From CAZUCD01 sp964618855 (lineage in GTDB: Bacteria > Sumerlaeota > Sumerlaeia > SLMS01 > JANRJK01): a stretch of DNA of 14,997 nt. The notes below the pieces were generated by a model. That model had not been told where the DNA came from and did no database searches. It saw only the letters and a list, made by a program, of their open reading frames with translations. Shown one piece after another: positions 1 through 7,988 of this stretch. The stretch covers positions 1 through 14,997 of the forward strand of contig CAZUCD010000088.1 of the NCBI GenBank assembly GCA_964618855.1, written 5' to 3'. Each line of letters opens with the position of its first letter. The stretch's first letter is position 1. Both the position numbers and the translations under genes were made by a program.

Positions 1-88
1 CCAGTGGTTCTGGCCCCGGAAGAAATCGTTGAATAGGTAGGCCGATCCGCTTAACCTCCAGCGAGTTTGCGGATGGAAGGATCGCTCC

Positions 89-1066
89 ATGTCCGAGTTG
101 ACTGAAAAGGCAGCAGCCGGGGCCGGTGCAGTAGCCACTTGGTTGCTGCGCCAGCCTTTCACGCAGTTATTCGACGTTCACCTTCTGGGCCCGCAGAGAC
201 GGAAAGAGGCAGAGGCCGCAGTGAAGGCCCTGACCGAGCGGCGCGCGTCCAAGGCTGAGGCGATGTTTTGCCTCTCCGCACAGTTCAAGGAGATGAACTA
301 CGAGATCGTCCTCAGCATGGCTGAGCAGATCGCTTCAAGCGACGGCGATCAGGTAAGGACCCCGCCACGCGGCGACTGGCTCGTCGCACACATGGAGGGC
401 GCGTCGAATGCCCCCGACGACGAACTCAGAAGGATTTGGGCATGCCTCCTCGTCGAAGAAGCGACGACTCCCGAAAGCGTGAGCAAGAGCACGCTCGAGC
501 TCCTAAGGGGGTTTGATCGAGCTGACGCTGACCTTTTCGCCGCGCTTTGCGCCTGCACCTTTCACAATCCGAATCCGTTTCCGGCCATTCTCGAACTGAA
601 CGCCGAACCGTACCTGGGACTGGGACTGGACTACTCGGCCCTGATTCGCTTGCAGGAGCTGGGAGTGGTGCACCTCCAGTATCCTGGAACGAAAATGGTT
701 CCCTATGATGTTCCCGCATGCCAGATCAGATTCTACGAGACGATGCTTGAGGTGAAGTTCGCCAACCCGAACGGCAACTCAATCAACATCGGTCATGTGG
801 ACTTTACTCGCGGGGGCAGGGATCTGCTCCGAGTCGTCAGTTATGAGCCCGACCCGAGTGTGTTGGAATACTGTGTGCAGTCGTGGGAAAGGGCCGGGGT
901 CCGGATATCGAGGGTCGACGTCGAGGCCCCAGAGACGGCCGAGTCGGAGAAGAGGTGGAATGCCCAAGTCGCCAAGTCCAACGACCTGCTTGTCCGTCTC
1001 GCAGATGAAGCGCTCGCGGAGGAGGCCGCGGGATTGACCCGACCGATGCGCGAGGGGCCCTTCTGA
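89..1066 (+). CDS. DUF2806-like protein of unknown function
   Basis: A 325-residue soluble protein of unknown role. Residues 95-160 resemble the core of DUF2806-type proteins: a DW motif, then 'RRIWACLLVEEATTPESVS' (a version of the family pattern W-A-x-L-L-x-E-x-x-x-P-x-S-x-S), then a helical 'TLELLRGFDRADADLF' segment. This likeness is from memory, not a search. Residues 38-80 are charged and helical, and the C-terminal third (235-275) contains 'FTRGGRDLLRV', similar to the end of that family. There is no signal peptide or convincing transmembrane helix, so it is probably cytoplasmic. The ATG follows GGAAGG-type purines. The next gene, a RelE/ParE-like toxin, appears to start on its stop codon, suggesting one transcript. 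G+C is lower than in the rest of the window, as in acquired DNA. Proteins of this kind are sometimes seen in accessory or defence islands, but no activity can be assigned. Confidence 0.8.
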   Translation: MSELTEKAAAGAGAVATWLLRQPFTQLFDVHLLGPQRRKEAEAAVKALTERRASKAEAMFCLSAQFKEMNYEIVLSMAEQIASSDGDQVRTPPRGDWLVAHMEGASNAPDDELRRIWACLLVEEATTPESVSKSTLELLRGFDRADADLFAALCACTFHNPNPFPAILELNAEPYLGLGLDYSALIRLQELGVVHLQYPGTKMVPYDVPACQIRFYETMLEVKFANPNGNSINIGHVDFTRGGRDLLRVVSYEPDPSVLEYCVQSWERAGVRISRVDVEAPETAESEKRWNAQVAKSNDLLVRLADEALAEEAAGLTRPMREGPF

Positions 1067-1323
1067 TCTCTAAGGCGACCACAAGATTCTGGGCTTGCTA
1101 TCGGCGGCTTCCGGCACATGTGCAGCGGGTCGCGGATGCCACCTTTGCGCGGTGGGAAGCGGATCCATGGCAGCGTGGGCTCGAGTTCAAGCAACTCGGG
1201 GGGCGCCCGGGAATCTGGTCGGTCCGCGTCGGACGAACCTACCGCGCGCTAGCTCAAGAGATTCCGGGAGGGTTTCTCTGGTATTGGATTGGGCCACACT
1301 CCACCTATGATCGCCTCGCTTGA
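1063..1323 (+). CDS. RelE/ParE-family toxin-like protein, probable CTG start
   Basis: A protein of about 86 residues with the pattern of the RelE/ParE toxin superfamily, whose members cleave mRNA at ribosomes or poison gyrase. Visible family landmarks are 'TTRFWACYRRLP' near the N-terminus, 'LEFKQLGG' (40-47), 'WSVRVGRTYRAL' (52-63) and 'WYWIGPHSTYDRL' at the end. The only in-frame GTG (1120) would remove the first helix, so it is not a credible start. No ATG, GTG or TTG lies upstream before the in-frame stop at 1006. A CTG at 1063 sits five bases after GAGGGG (1052-1057) and overlaps the upstream TGA in a CTGA arrangement, so I place the start there. ATC at 1066 is possible, or the gene may have lost its start. 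No antitoxin-like gene is adjacent, so it is either an orphan or partnered with the upstream gene. Confidence 0.7.
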   Translation: MISKATTRFWACYRRLPAHVQRVADATFARWEADPWQRGLEFKQLGGRPGIWSVRVGRTYRALAQEIPGGFLWYWIGPHSTYDRLA

Positions 1324-1352
1324 GCCCGACAATTCGAGAGCCAGAGTCCCCC

Positions 1353-1724
1353 TTACCCCTTCCCCCACCCTCCCAACATGATCCCCAGCATGATGATCCC
1401 GCCGATGGTCATCAATGCGCCCATGACCAAGTTTGCGGGGTTCAGGCTCTGCAGCTCCGGCTCGACCCTGCGCCGATCAACCTCCAGCAGGAAGTGCCGG
1501 TTGAACTTCGAGAGTCCCGCCGAGAACTCGACCTGGTGCGGACCGATGTCGAAGCCGTGCGCGGCACCCAGCCTCGCCCCATCGACGAAGCCCCCGGGCC
1601 ATTCCTTCTCCAACTGGCCGTCGTGCAGCAGCCGCAACTCCCCCGTGGCTGGGATGTACACCGCCTCGATGCGATGCGTTTTCCCATCCAGGACAACCTG
1701 CCAGGTTTCCCTCATCGCAAACAT
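1353..1724 (-). CDS. small tail-anchored protein with FAIM-like domain
   Basis: About 123 residues from the ATG at 1724 (a second ATG lies three codons in). The frame stays open upstream to 1907, but that extension runs through an A+T-rich spacer and overlaps the divergent gene, so I reject it. Residues 5-90 form a beta-rich soluble domain: 'WQVVLDGKTHRIE', 'LRLLHDGQLEKEW', 'GGFVDGA', 'FDIGPH', 'HFLLEVDRRRVEP'. The order and spacing (W-V-x-x-DG-x-x-x-RI, then DG-x-x-LE, then F-x-IG-x-H, then L-x-VD-x-R-x-x-P) recall the repeat of eukaryotic FAIM1. This is my recollection and is unverified. Residues 98-118 are one hydrophobic, Met/Gly/Ile-rich helix at the extreme C-terminus, giving a tail-anchored topology with the domain probably in the cytoplasm. 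Gene convergent with the toxin-like gene and divergent from the secreted protein at 1891. Function unknown. Confidence 0.75.
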   Translation of the reverse strand: MFAMRETWQVVLDGKTHRIEAVYIPATGELRLLHDGQLEKEWPGGFVDGARLGAAHGFDIGPHQVEFSAGLSKFNRHFLLEVDRRRVEPELQSLNPANLVMGALMTIGGIIMLGIMLGGWGKG

Positions 1725-1809
1725 CTCAAGGCCCCCGACGGTGGAGTGAGGATCGCCCCACGATGCGGGTGGCACCGAGGGGAGGGCAAGATCGCCCCCC
1801 GCGAATAAG

Positions 1810-1827
1810 TAAGTAAACGTTAACTTA
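1810..1827. promoter_or_regulatory. A+T-rich near-palindrome, possible operator
   Basis: TAAGTAAACGTTAACTTA is an inverted repeat centred on CG (1818-1819) with one mismatched pair (1815/1822). It lies in the spacer between the divergent genes starting at 1724 (minus) and 1891 (plus), inside an A+T-rich stretch of about 30 bases that stands out from G+C-rich surroundings. An even palindrome with a central CG is typical of LacI-type operators, but no regulator gene is present here, so the binding protein is unknown. Confidence 0.35.
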
Positions 1828-1890
1828 TTTCCTTGCGCCACGGCGCGCGGCGCCCTACCCATCGCGCATCCCACCGCGCGGAGGCATCCC

Positions 1891-3120
1891 ATGCGCCGGC
1901 AATTCATGATCCTGACACTCGCAGTCCAACTCCTTCTCGCGGGCGCCCTGCCCGCAGGGGAGCCCGGCCCCGTTGGCCCGTCGGCGTCGGTCGGCTCCTA
2001 CCTGAGGGAAGGCCGCGCGCAGGCCGGCGCCGCGGCGCTTCAGGCCGAGATCCTCGCGCGCCCGGACGACCGCGAGCTCAGGTTCGCCGCGGGCGTGATG
2101 CAGGTTCTCGCCGCCATCGAGAAGGTGGGGCAGGCCTCGTGGGTGGGAGGGCTGAGGCGGAACGTGGACCTGGGGCCGGCACGCATCGTGATCCCGCCGA
2201 ACCCCAGTCCCGCCGTGATCGACTACGAGTTCTCGCGCCGCACGATCGAGGTCCTGCTCCGCGACCTCGAGGCCGCGCAGGCCACCCTGAAACCACTGGA
2301 GGGCGTTGACGTCAGGCTCCCGCTCGACTTCACCGGCGCCCATCTGGACTTCAATGGCAACCTGTCCGCCGATCCCGGGGAGGCGATCCTGGAGGTCCTC
2401 CGCACTCCGGGCGCCCCAGTGGGCGCCGCCCAGGACGCGGGTCCGAGCCTCGCCGTCTGCCTCGACAGGGGGGACGTCTCGTGGCTTCGCGGCTACTGCC
2501 ACCTGCTCTCGGGGTGGCTGGAACTCGCCCTCGCCTACGATGCCCGCCCCATCTTCGATGCCGTGTTCCCATGCGTGATGATGGAAAGGTCGTCCGCCGC
2601 CGCGTCGTGCCCCCATCCCTGGCGGCACGACATGATCGCCGACATCGTGATCACGCTGCACCGGGCGAACTTCCGGCTCCTCGATCCGCCGGGGCCGCCG
2701 CGCGCCCTCGCGCACTTCAAGGAAACCATCAGGCTCGGCCGCCTCTCGTGGGATGACATCATGCAGGAGGCGGACAACGAACTGGAGTGGATCCCCAATC
2801 CGCGCCAGACGAGCGTGCTCCGCGGCATCACCGTGTCGGAGGAAATGGTCGCGTCATGGCGCGAAATCCTCGACGAGGCACAAGCGGTCCTCGAGGGACG
2901 CACGGTGATCCGGCATCCGCTGCTCAAGGACCAATCCAGGGGCGTAAGCGTGCACCTGATGCTGGCGGAACCGCAGGACCTGGACCTCGTGGAAGTCGCC
3001 CACGGGGCTGGTGCGGTGCCGTTCCTGACGGAGGGATCGCCGGCAGACCTTGCGAAGATGGAGCGGCTCGCGAGCGCGTTCGGGGGGAACTTCATCGGCT
3101 TCGCCGCCTGGTTCAACTGA
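1891..3120 (+). CDS. secreted protein of unknown family
   Basis: A 409-residue protein, unrecognised. GGAGG at 1880-1884 lies six bases before the ATG and fixes the start. Residues 1-22 are a Sec-type signal peptide (RR, a hydrophobic run, then ALPAGE), so the mature protein is outside the cytoplasm. Residues 37-80 are helical and could be TPR-like; 'ARPDDRELRFAAGV' looks like a repeat boundary. The segment 153-164 (D-F-N-G-N-L-S-A-D-P-G-E) has acidic or polar residues at positions 1, 3, 5, 7, 9 and 12, like a calcium-binding EF-hand loop, though position 6 is Leu rather than Gly. Four cysteines (190, 203, 228, 240) could form disulfides. The C-terminus, 'GGNFIGFAAWFN', is aromatic and probably folded. 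No catalytic motif was recognised. It is transcribed away from the FAIM-like gene and no obvious terminator follows. Confidence 0.85.
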   Translation: MRRQFMILTLAVQLLLAGALPAGEPGPVGPSASVGSYLREGRAQAGAAALQAEILARPDDRELRFAAGVMQVLAAIEKVGQASWVGGLRRNVDLGPARIVIPPNPSPAVIDYEFSRRTIEVLLRDLEAAQATLKPLEGVDVRLPLDFTGAHLDFNGNLSADPGEAILEVLRTPGAPVGAAQDAGPSLAVCLDRGDVSWLRGYCHLLSGWLELALAYDARPIFDAVFPCVMMERSSAAASCPHPWRHDMIADIVITLHRANFRLLDPPGPPRALAHFKETIRLGRLSWDDIMQEADNELEWIPNPRQTSVLRGITVSEEMVASWREILDEAQAVLEGRTVIRHPLLKDQSRGVSVHLMLAEPQDLDLVEVAHGAGAVPFLTEGSPADLAKMERLASAFGGNFIGFAAWFN

Positions 3121-3230
3121 GGGGGCCGAAGCGCGTGCTATCAGGCAAACCCTTAGATTTGAAGGCCTTACGAAGACGTCAGCCTGCACAGGCGGCGCCC
3201 TCAATGGGATGAAATCGCAAAAATCGAATC

Positions 3231-3244
3231 GATAACACGTTATC
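3231..3244. promoter_or_regulatory. GATAAC-N2-GTTATC inverted repeat
   Basis: A perfect inverted repeat with six-base arms and a two-base spacer (AC), about 110 bases after the end of the secreted-protein gene and 260 bases before the protease start. Its size and symmetry suit a dimeric repressor or activator. Regulator unknown. Confidence 0.3.
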
Positions 3245-3307
3245 ATCAAGCGTCAGGCGCGGCGATATGGGGATTCGGCGGGAAAATCAGACCCCGGCAG
3301 GAGCGAT

Positions 3308-3327
3308 TGTAAACACCTGATATTACA
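3308..3327. promoter_or_regulatory. TGTAA-N10-TTACA inverted repeat
   Basis: Five-base perfect arms separated by ten bases, so the arms repeat roughly every one and a half helical turns. It lies about 180 bases before the protease ATG in an A+T-rich patch. It could be an operator or activator site. Arms this short can occur by chance, so this is tentative. Confidence 0.25.
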
Positions 3328-3479
3328 TCGTTTATGCGGCTTCGAGTCACGCGGGCGAATTGGCGCGGGAGGTGTCTCGCAAAAAAAATTTCGAAACGTG
3401 TTTTTTGTCCTTGATTTCTGCGACCGATGCTGCAACCTTCCCGTCGATTTCCTCGTTCACCCCCGGTGAAACCCCCAAA

Positions 3480-3492
3480 GCGCAGGAGGCGC
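3480..3492 (+). promoter_or_regulatory. Shine-Dalgarno in a GCGC hairpin loop before the protease
   Basis: AGGAGG at 3484-3489 is the only strong ribosome-binding site before the protease. It is flanked by GCGC on both sides (3480-3483 and 3489-3492), which can pair to place AGGAG in the loop. Spacing to the ATG at 3504 is 14 bases, longer than usual, and no closer in-frame start exists. Folding or a processing event may shape translation here. Confidence 0.35.
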
Positions 3493-3503
3493 AGTTTTCG
3501 GTC

Positions 3504-5420
<1,917 letters not shown>

Positions 5421-5447
5421 GAGTCGAAGCAACAACCGCAGTAACGA

Positions 5448-5484
5448 CGACTCCCGGCGGGCAACCGCCGGGAGTCGGTCTTTT
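5448..5484 (+). terminator. intrinsic terminator of the metalloprotease gene
   Basis: Arms CGACTCCCGGCGG (5448-5460) and CCGCCGGGAGTCG (5465-5477) pair perfectly over 13 base pairs around a GCAA tetraloop, followed by GTCTTTT (5478-5484). It lies 28 bases after the protease stop codon. The GNRA-type loop and long G+C stem make it very stable. Confidence 0.92.
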
Positions 5485-5523
5485 GTGGAGCAGGCACCGC
5501 CCATGTCCGAACGCCGCATGCTG

Positions 5524-5566
5524 CCGAAAATGAAACGCGCGCCCGGTCATTCAGGACGGGCGCGCG
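5524..5566 (-). terminator. intrinsic terminator of the minus-strand block
   Basis: Arms CGCGCGCCCG (5536-5545) and CGGGCGCGCG (5557-5566) form a perfect 10-base-pair stem with an 11-base loop. Read on the minus strand, it is followed by TTTCATTTT, a U-rich tail. It lies 57 bases beyond the stop of the DUF3253 gene and so ends transcription coming from the right. With the protease terminator it makes a convergent pair. Confidence 0.75.
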
Positions 5567-5622
5567 AATTGTCTTAAGCGTAGTCTTGATGCTGATCGAG
5601 GCGGTTCACCGCGAGGCGTTGG

Positions 5623-6051
5623 TCAGAATCCCTCGGGTGGAAGCGCCAGGCGGAAGGTTCCGCCGCGCAGTTCGACGGGATCGACGATGCGGCCGCGGCT
5701 CGTCATGACGAGGGCTCCGTCGAAGACCAGGCGCGTCGCCGCGTTGCGCACGCGCTCCATGGAGCCGCGCCACTCGAGCCCGAAGAGCGACTTCGCGACT
5801 TCCGTCGGGCAGACCGACTGCCCGCGCCCGAGCTCGCGCACCGCATTCAGGAGCGCCTCCCGCAGGCTGTCCTCCGTCACGGGCCCGGTGGTGCGAGGCT
5901 TGCGCCGCCGCGCGTCGAGCACGGCCGAGTCCGGATCGCGCGGCACGGGCGATGCCACCGGGGGCAGGCTCGGGGCCTCGGGCACGTTGGGCTTGGCGGG
6001 GAGTTTCATCATGAGTGCGACGACATCATCCAACAAAGCATTGGGACGCAT
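5623..6051 (-). CDS. DUF3253 protein
   Basis: A small soluble protein, about 142 residues from the ATG at 6051. Residues 58-137 match my recollection of DUF3253: an N-terminal helix 'EDSLREALLNAVRELGRGQS', then 'VCPTEVAKSLFGLEWRGSMERVRNAATRL' and a beta hairpin 'GALVMTSRGRIVDPVELRGG'. This is a winged-helix-like layout (three helices then a wing), so nucleic-acid binding is conceivable but not shown. The first 55 residues are Pro-rich and low-complexity. The start is uncertain: the frame is open to a GTG at 6153, and Met codons at 6012 and 6009 are alternatives; none has a good ribosome-binding site. The gene is 157 bases downstream of the previous minus-strand gene, so it may be co-transcribed or have its own promoter. 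A terminator follows. Confidence 0.8.
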   Translation of the reverse strand: MRPNALLDDVVALMMKLPAKPNVPEAPSLPPVASPVPRDPDSAVLDARRRKPRTTGPVTEDSLREALLNAVRELGRGQSVCPTEVAKSLFGLEWRGSMERVRNAATRLVFDGALVMTSRGRIVDPVELRGGTFRLALPPEGF

Positions 6052-6208
6052 GTAGGGGGCCAACCATCCAAAATCGTACGCGGAAAAATGCGTGCGCTTC
6101 AACGCGGGCTTTCCGCGGGGAGCGGGGAAGAAACGGCACACCAGCCCCGGCACGCAAGCCCCGTTCCCGCAAAATCACGAAACGCCAATCGTGCCCCTGC
6201 GGCGCAGC

Positions 6209-6937
6209 TCAGGGCACGCGCCCGATGCGTTCCACGCGCAGCACGCGAAGGCCATTGTGCACCTCGACGGAACCCTCGGCCCTCACGACCGTCCCCGCCC
6301 ATTGAACATCCAGGTCGAGCGGCTCGCCACCGCTCCCCGCGAGCAGGACGACGGATTCCCGGCCCTCCGCGTCGATGAGTCGCACCGCCGGTGGAATCCC
6401 CGCGCCGAGGCATCGGATTGCGCAAGCGCGGTGAACCTTCCCGACGGCGGGCCGCATCGCGCCGAAGTAGCACTTCGTGTCCAGCAGTTCGCCCACGATG
6501 ATCGCGCGGCCCACCGGCACCGGCGCAGCACTCGCGCCGTCGCCCTCCACGCGGAAGGAGGCCTCGTCGTTCACCTCGATCATGCGCCGTCCCCCGCGTT
6601 CAAGGAGCGTCCCCCTGAACGCCACGCGGCGTCCCGAGTGGCCGCGCGCAAACGCCGGCAGACCGCTCTTCGCAAAACCCACGAGCAGCGCGGACTCGCC
6701 GGGGCCGGTCACGAGGTGCGGCACCGGCTCCTCGACGATCACACCCTCGAAGTCGCGCAGCTCTCCGTACTCGAAGGTTCCCGGGTCCACCGGTGCCTGG
6801 AGGAGTGCGGCGGCACCCGCCACGATCGCGGTCGCTGCGAGTGCCGTGAGCACGAACGTGCGCAGCCGCCCGCGGTGCGCCGCGGGCACCACACCCGTGT
6901 AGCCGACGAAGAATGCATCCCCACCGTGGTCGCTCAC
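6209..6937 (-). CDS. membrane-anchored protein with Cys-x15-Cys-x3-Cys signature
   Basis: A 242-residue protein. The GTG at 6937 is chosen over upstream GTGs because it overlaps the preceding gene's TGA (GTGA) and follows GGAGG by seven bases. Residues 25-46 are a single transmembrane helix preceded by Arg-rich sequence, so the rest probably faces the periplasm. The C-terminal half carries 'GELLDTKCYFGAMRP' and 'KVHRACAIRCLGAGIPP', with cysteines at 156, 172 and 176 and a His at 170. I recall this D-x-K-C-x-x-G ... C-A-x-x-C pattern from uncharacterised proteins next to redox genes, but I know no function. The cysteines and histidine could bind a metal or form a disulfide. The coupling to the cytochrome b-Rieske gene suggests a joint role in electron transfer or in assembling that protein. 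The beta-rich ends suggest an OB-like fold, which is speculative. Confidence 0.88.
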   Translation of the reverse strand: MSDHGGDAFFVGYTGVVPAAHRGRLRTFVLTALAATAIVAGAAALLQAPVDPGTFEYGELRDFEGVIVEEPVPHLVTGPGESALLVGFAKSGLPAFARGHSGRRVAFRGTLLERGGRRMIEVNDEASFRVEGDGASAAPVPVGRAIIVGELLDTKCYFGAMRPAVGKVHRACAIRCLGAGIPPAVRLIDAEGRESVVLLAGSGGEPLDLDVQWAGTVVRAEGSVEVHNGLRVLRVERIGRVP

Positions 6938-7983
6938 GCGCACGCCTCCGCCCCGGCGCACGACGTCCCGGGTGCATTCTCACGCGCCGCCACGAACACG
7001 ACCCCATCTTGGACCCGCACTTCGTGGGTGGGTATCACCTCCTTGAACGGCGGGGGTGACTTCCCGTCCCGGGGCTGGTAGTTCCAGCCATGCCATGGGC
7101 ACGTGATGCAGCCGTCCACGATCCGCCCCTCGCCAATGGGTCCGCCCTGGTGCCGGCACACGTTCGACGTGGCGAAGACGCGACCCTCATGCAGGAACAA
7201 CGCCACGCGGCGGCCCGCGACCATGACCGTCCTGCCGACTCCCTCGCGGAGTTCCGACACCGGCACAGTCGGCGCGAATTCCCCGTCGGCCGCCCCCCCG
7301 GGTGCCGCGTCGATCGCCTTCTCGCGCGACCACGAGGCCAGGTGCAGCCCCACCACGACGAGGAACCCGGCTCCAAGCAGGATCGGATACGCCGGCGCGC
7401 GTTCCGACTGGAGCGCCCCGAGCGCCACGTGGGCGAGCACGAGCCCGTACGCCGCGTACACGCCCTGGTGCAGCGCCTTCCAAACCGATGCGCCGAGGTT
7501 GCGCAGCCAGAAGTCATGGCTCGTCGCCGCCATCAGGAAGAGCAGCACAAGCGCCACCGCGCCCAGCGGCTCGAAGGGGAACTGCGCGAACCCGTGCGAC
7601 GGAACGTAGTCGCGCCAGTACGCCGTGAAGATGCTCGCGATCGGGTTCTCGTCCGTGAACCCGTGGAACTGGATCGTCGCGAACGCGGCATGGATGGAGG
7701 CGAGCAGAAACATCGTCACACCCAGGTGCCGCCGGTTGTAGAGCAGCGGAAGCAGCCGCGCATCCAGCCGCGCAAGCGGTCCGATGCATAGGATCACGTG
7801 CAGCAGAGCGAGCGCGCAGACGGCGGACGCACGGATCACCAGCGTTTCCGCCGTGAATCCGGGGTGCGTCGCCAGGGTTCCGAAGGCGAAAGCGCCGACG
7901 GTCGCGGCGATGCCCGCGCCCAGCACGAGGTCGCACCGTCTCTTGAACGGGTCCCACTGGATCGCGCGGTAGCCGGTCGACAC
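6934..7983 (-). CDS. ferric-reductase-like cytochrome b fused to a Rieske [2Fe-2S] domain
   Basis: A 349-residue membrane redox protein. Six helices are visible (about 17-37, 47-67, 86-106, 139-155, 168-190 and 200-217). His pairs H86/H98 in helix 3 and H172/H185 in helix 5 suit two b-type hemes, as in ferric reductase-like domains. Positive loops after helices 2, 4 and 6 put both ends in the cytoplasm. Residues 238-333 are a Rieske domain with CRH (C276, H278) and CPWH (C295, H298) cluster ligands. The flavin and NAD-binding domains of ferric reductases are absent; the Rieske domain takes their place. It probably passes electrons between a cytoplasmic donor and the membrane hemes; partners and direction are unknown. 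The GTG start at 7983 follows AGGGGG by nine bases and lies five bases from the upstream gene's stop. The downstream gene overlaps its stop. Confidence 0.93.
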   Translation of the reverse strand: MSTGYRAIQWDPFKRRCDLVLGAGIAATVGAFAFGTLATHPGFTAETLVIRASAVCALALLHVILCIGPLARLDARLLPLLYNRRHLGVTMFLLASIHAAFATIQFHGFTDENPIASIFTAYWRDYVPSHGFAQFPFEPLGAVALVLLFLMAATSHDFWLRNLGASVWKALHQGVYAAYGLVLAHVALGALQSERAPAYPILLGAGFLVVVGLHLASWSREKAIDAAPGGAADGEFAPTVPVSELREGVGRTVMVAGRRVALFLHEGRVFATSNVCRHQGGPIGEGRIVDGCITCPWHGWNYQPRDGKSPPPFKEVIPTHEVRVQDGVVFVAARENAPGTSCAGAEACA

Positions 7984-7988
7984 GCCGA

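Larger units (their letters stand above)
3121..3503. other. long intergenic and leader region upstream of metalloprotease
   Basis: About 380 bases without a convincing gene. The protease frame is open back to 3360, but that stretch encodes no signal-peptide-like sequence and has no good start. The region is more A+T-rich than its flanks. It contains a GATAAC inverted repeat (3231-3244), a TGTAA inverted repeat (3308-3327), an A-tract followed by TTTCGAAA and a T-tract (about 3381-3406), and a small hairpin displaying the Shine-Dalgarno sequence (3480-3492). The length and these repeats suggest a regulated promoter or 5' leader. I could not match it to a known riboswitch class. Confidence 0.5.

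Noticed and set aside
1725..1907. Upstream extension of the FAIM-like gene to 1907
   Set aside because: It would run through the A+T-rich spacer and over the start of the divergent gene, and it adds no domain-like sequence.
3120..3200. Possible cyclic-di-GMP (GEMM) riboswitch, because of GGCAAACC
   Set aside because: The matching receptor and second-stem motifs are absent in order and spacing; a short match is not enough.
3378..3408. A-tract and T-tract as an intrinsic terminator
   Set aside because: There is no G+C-rich stem immediately before a U-tract on either strand; more likely a bent or promoter-like A+T stretch.
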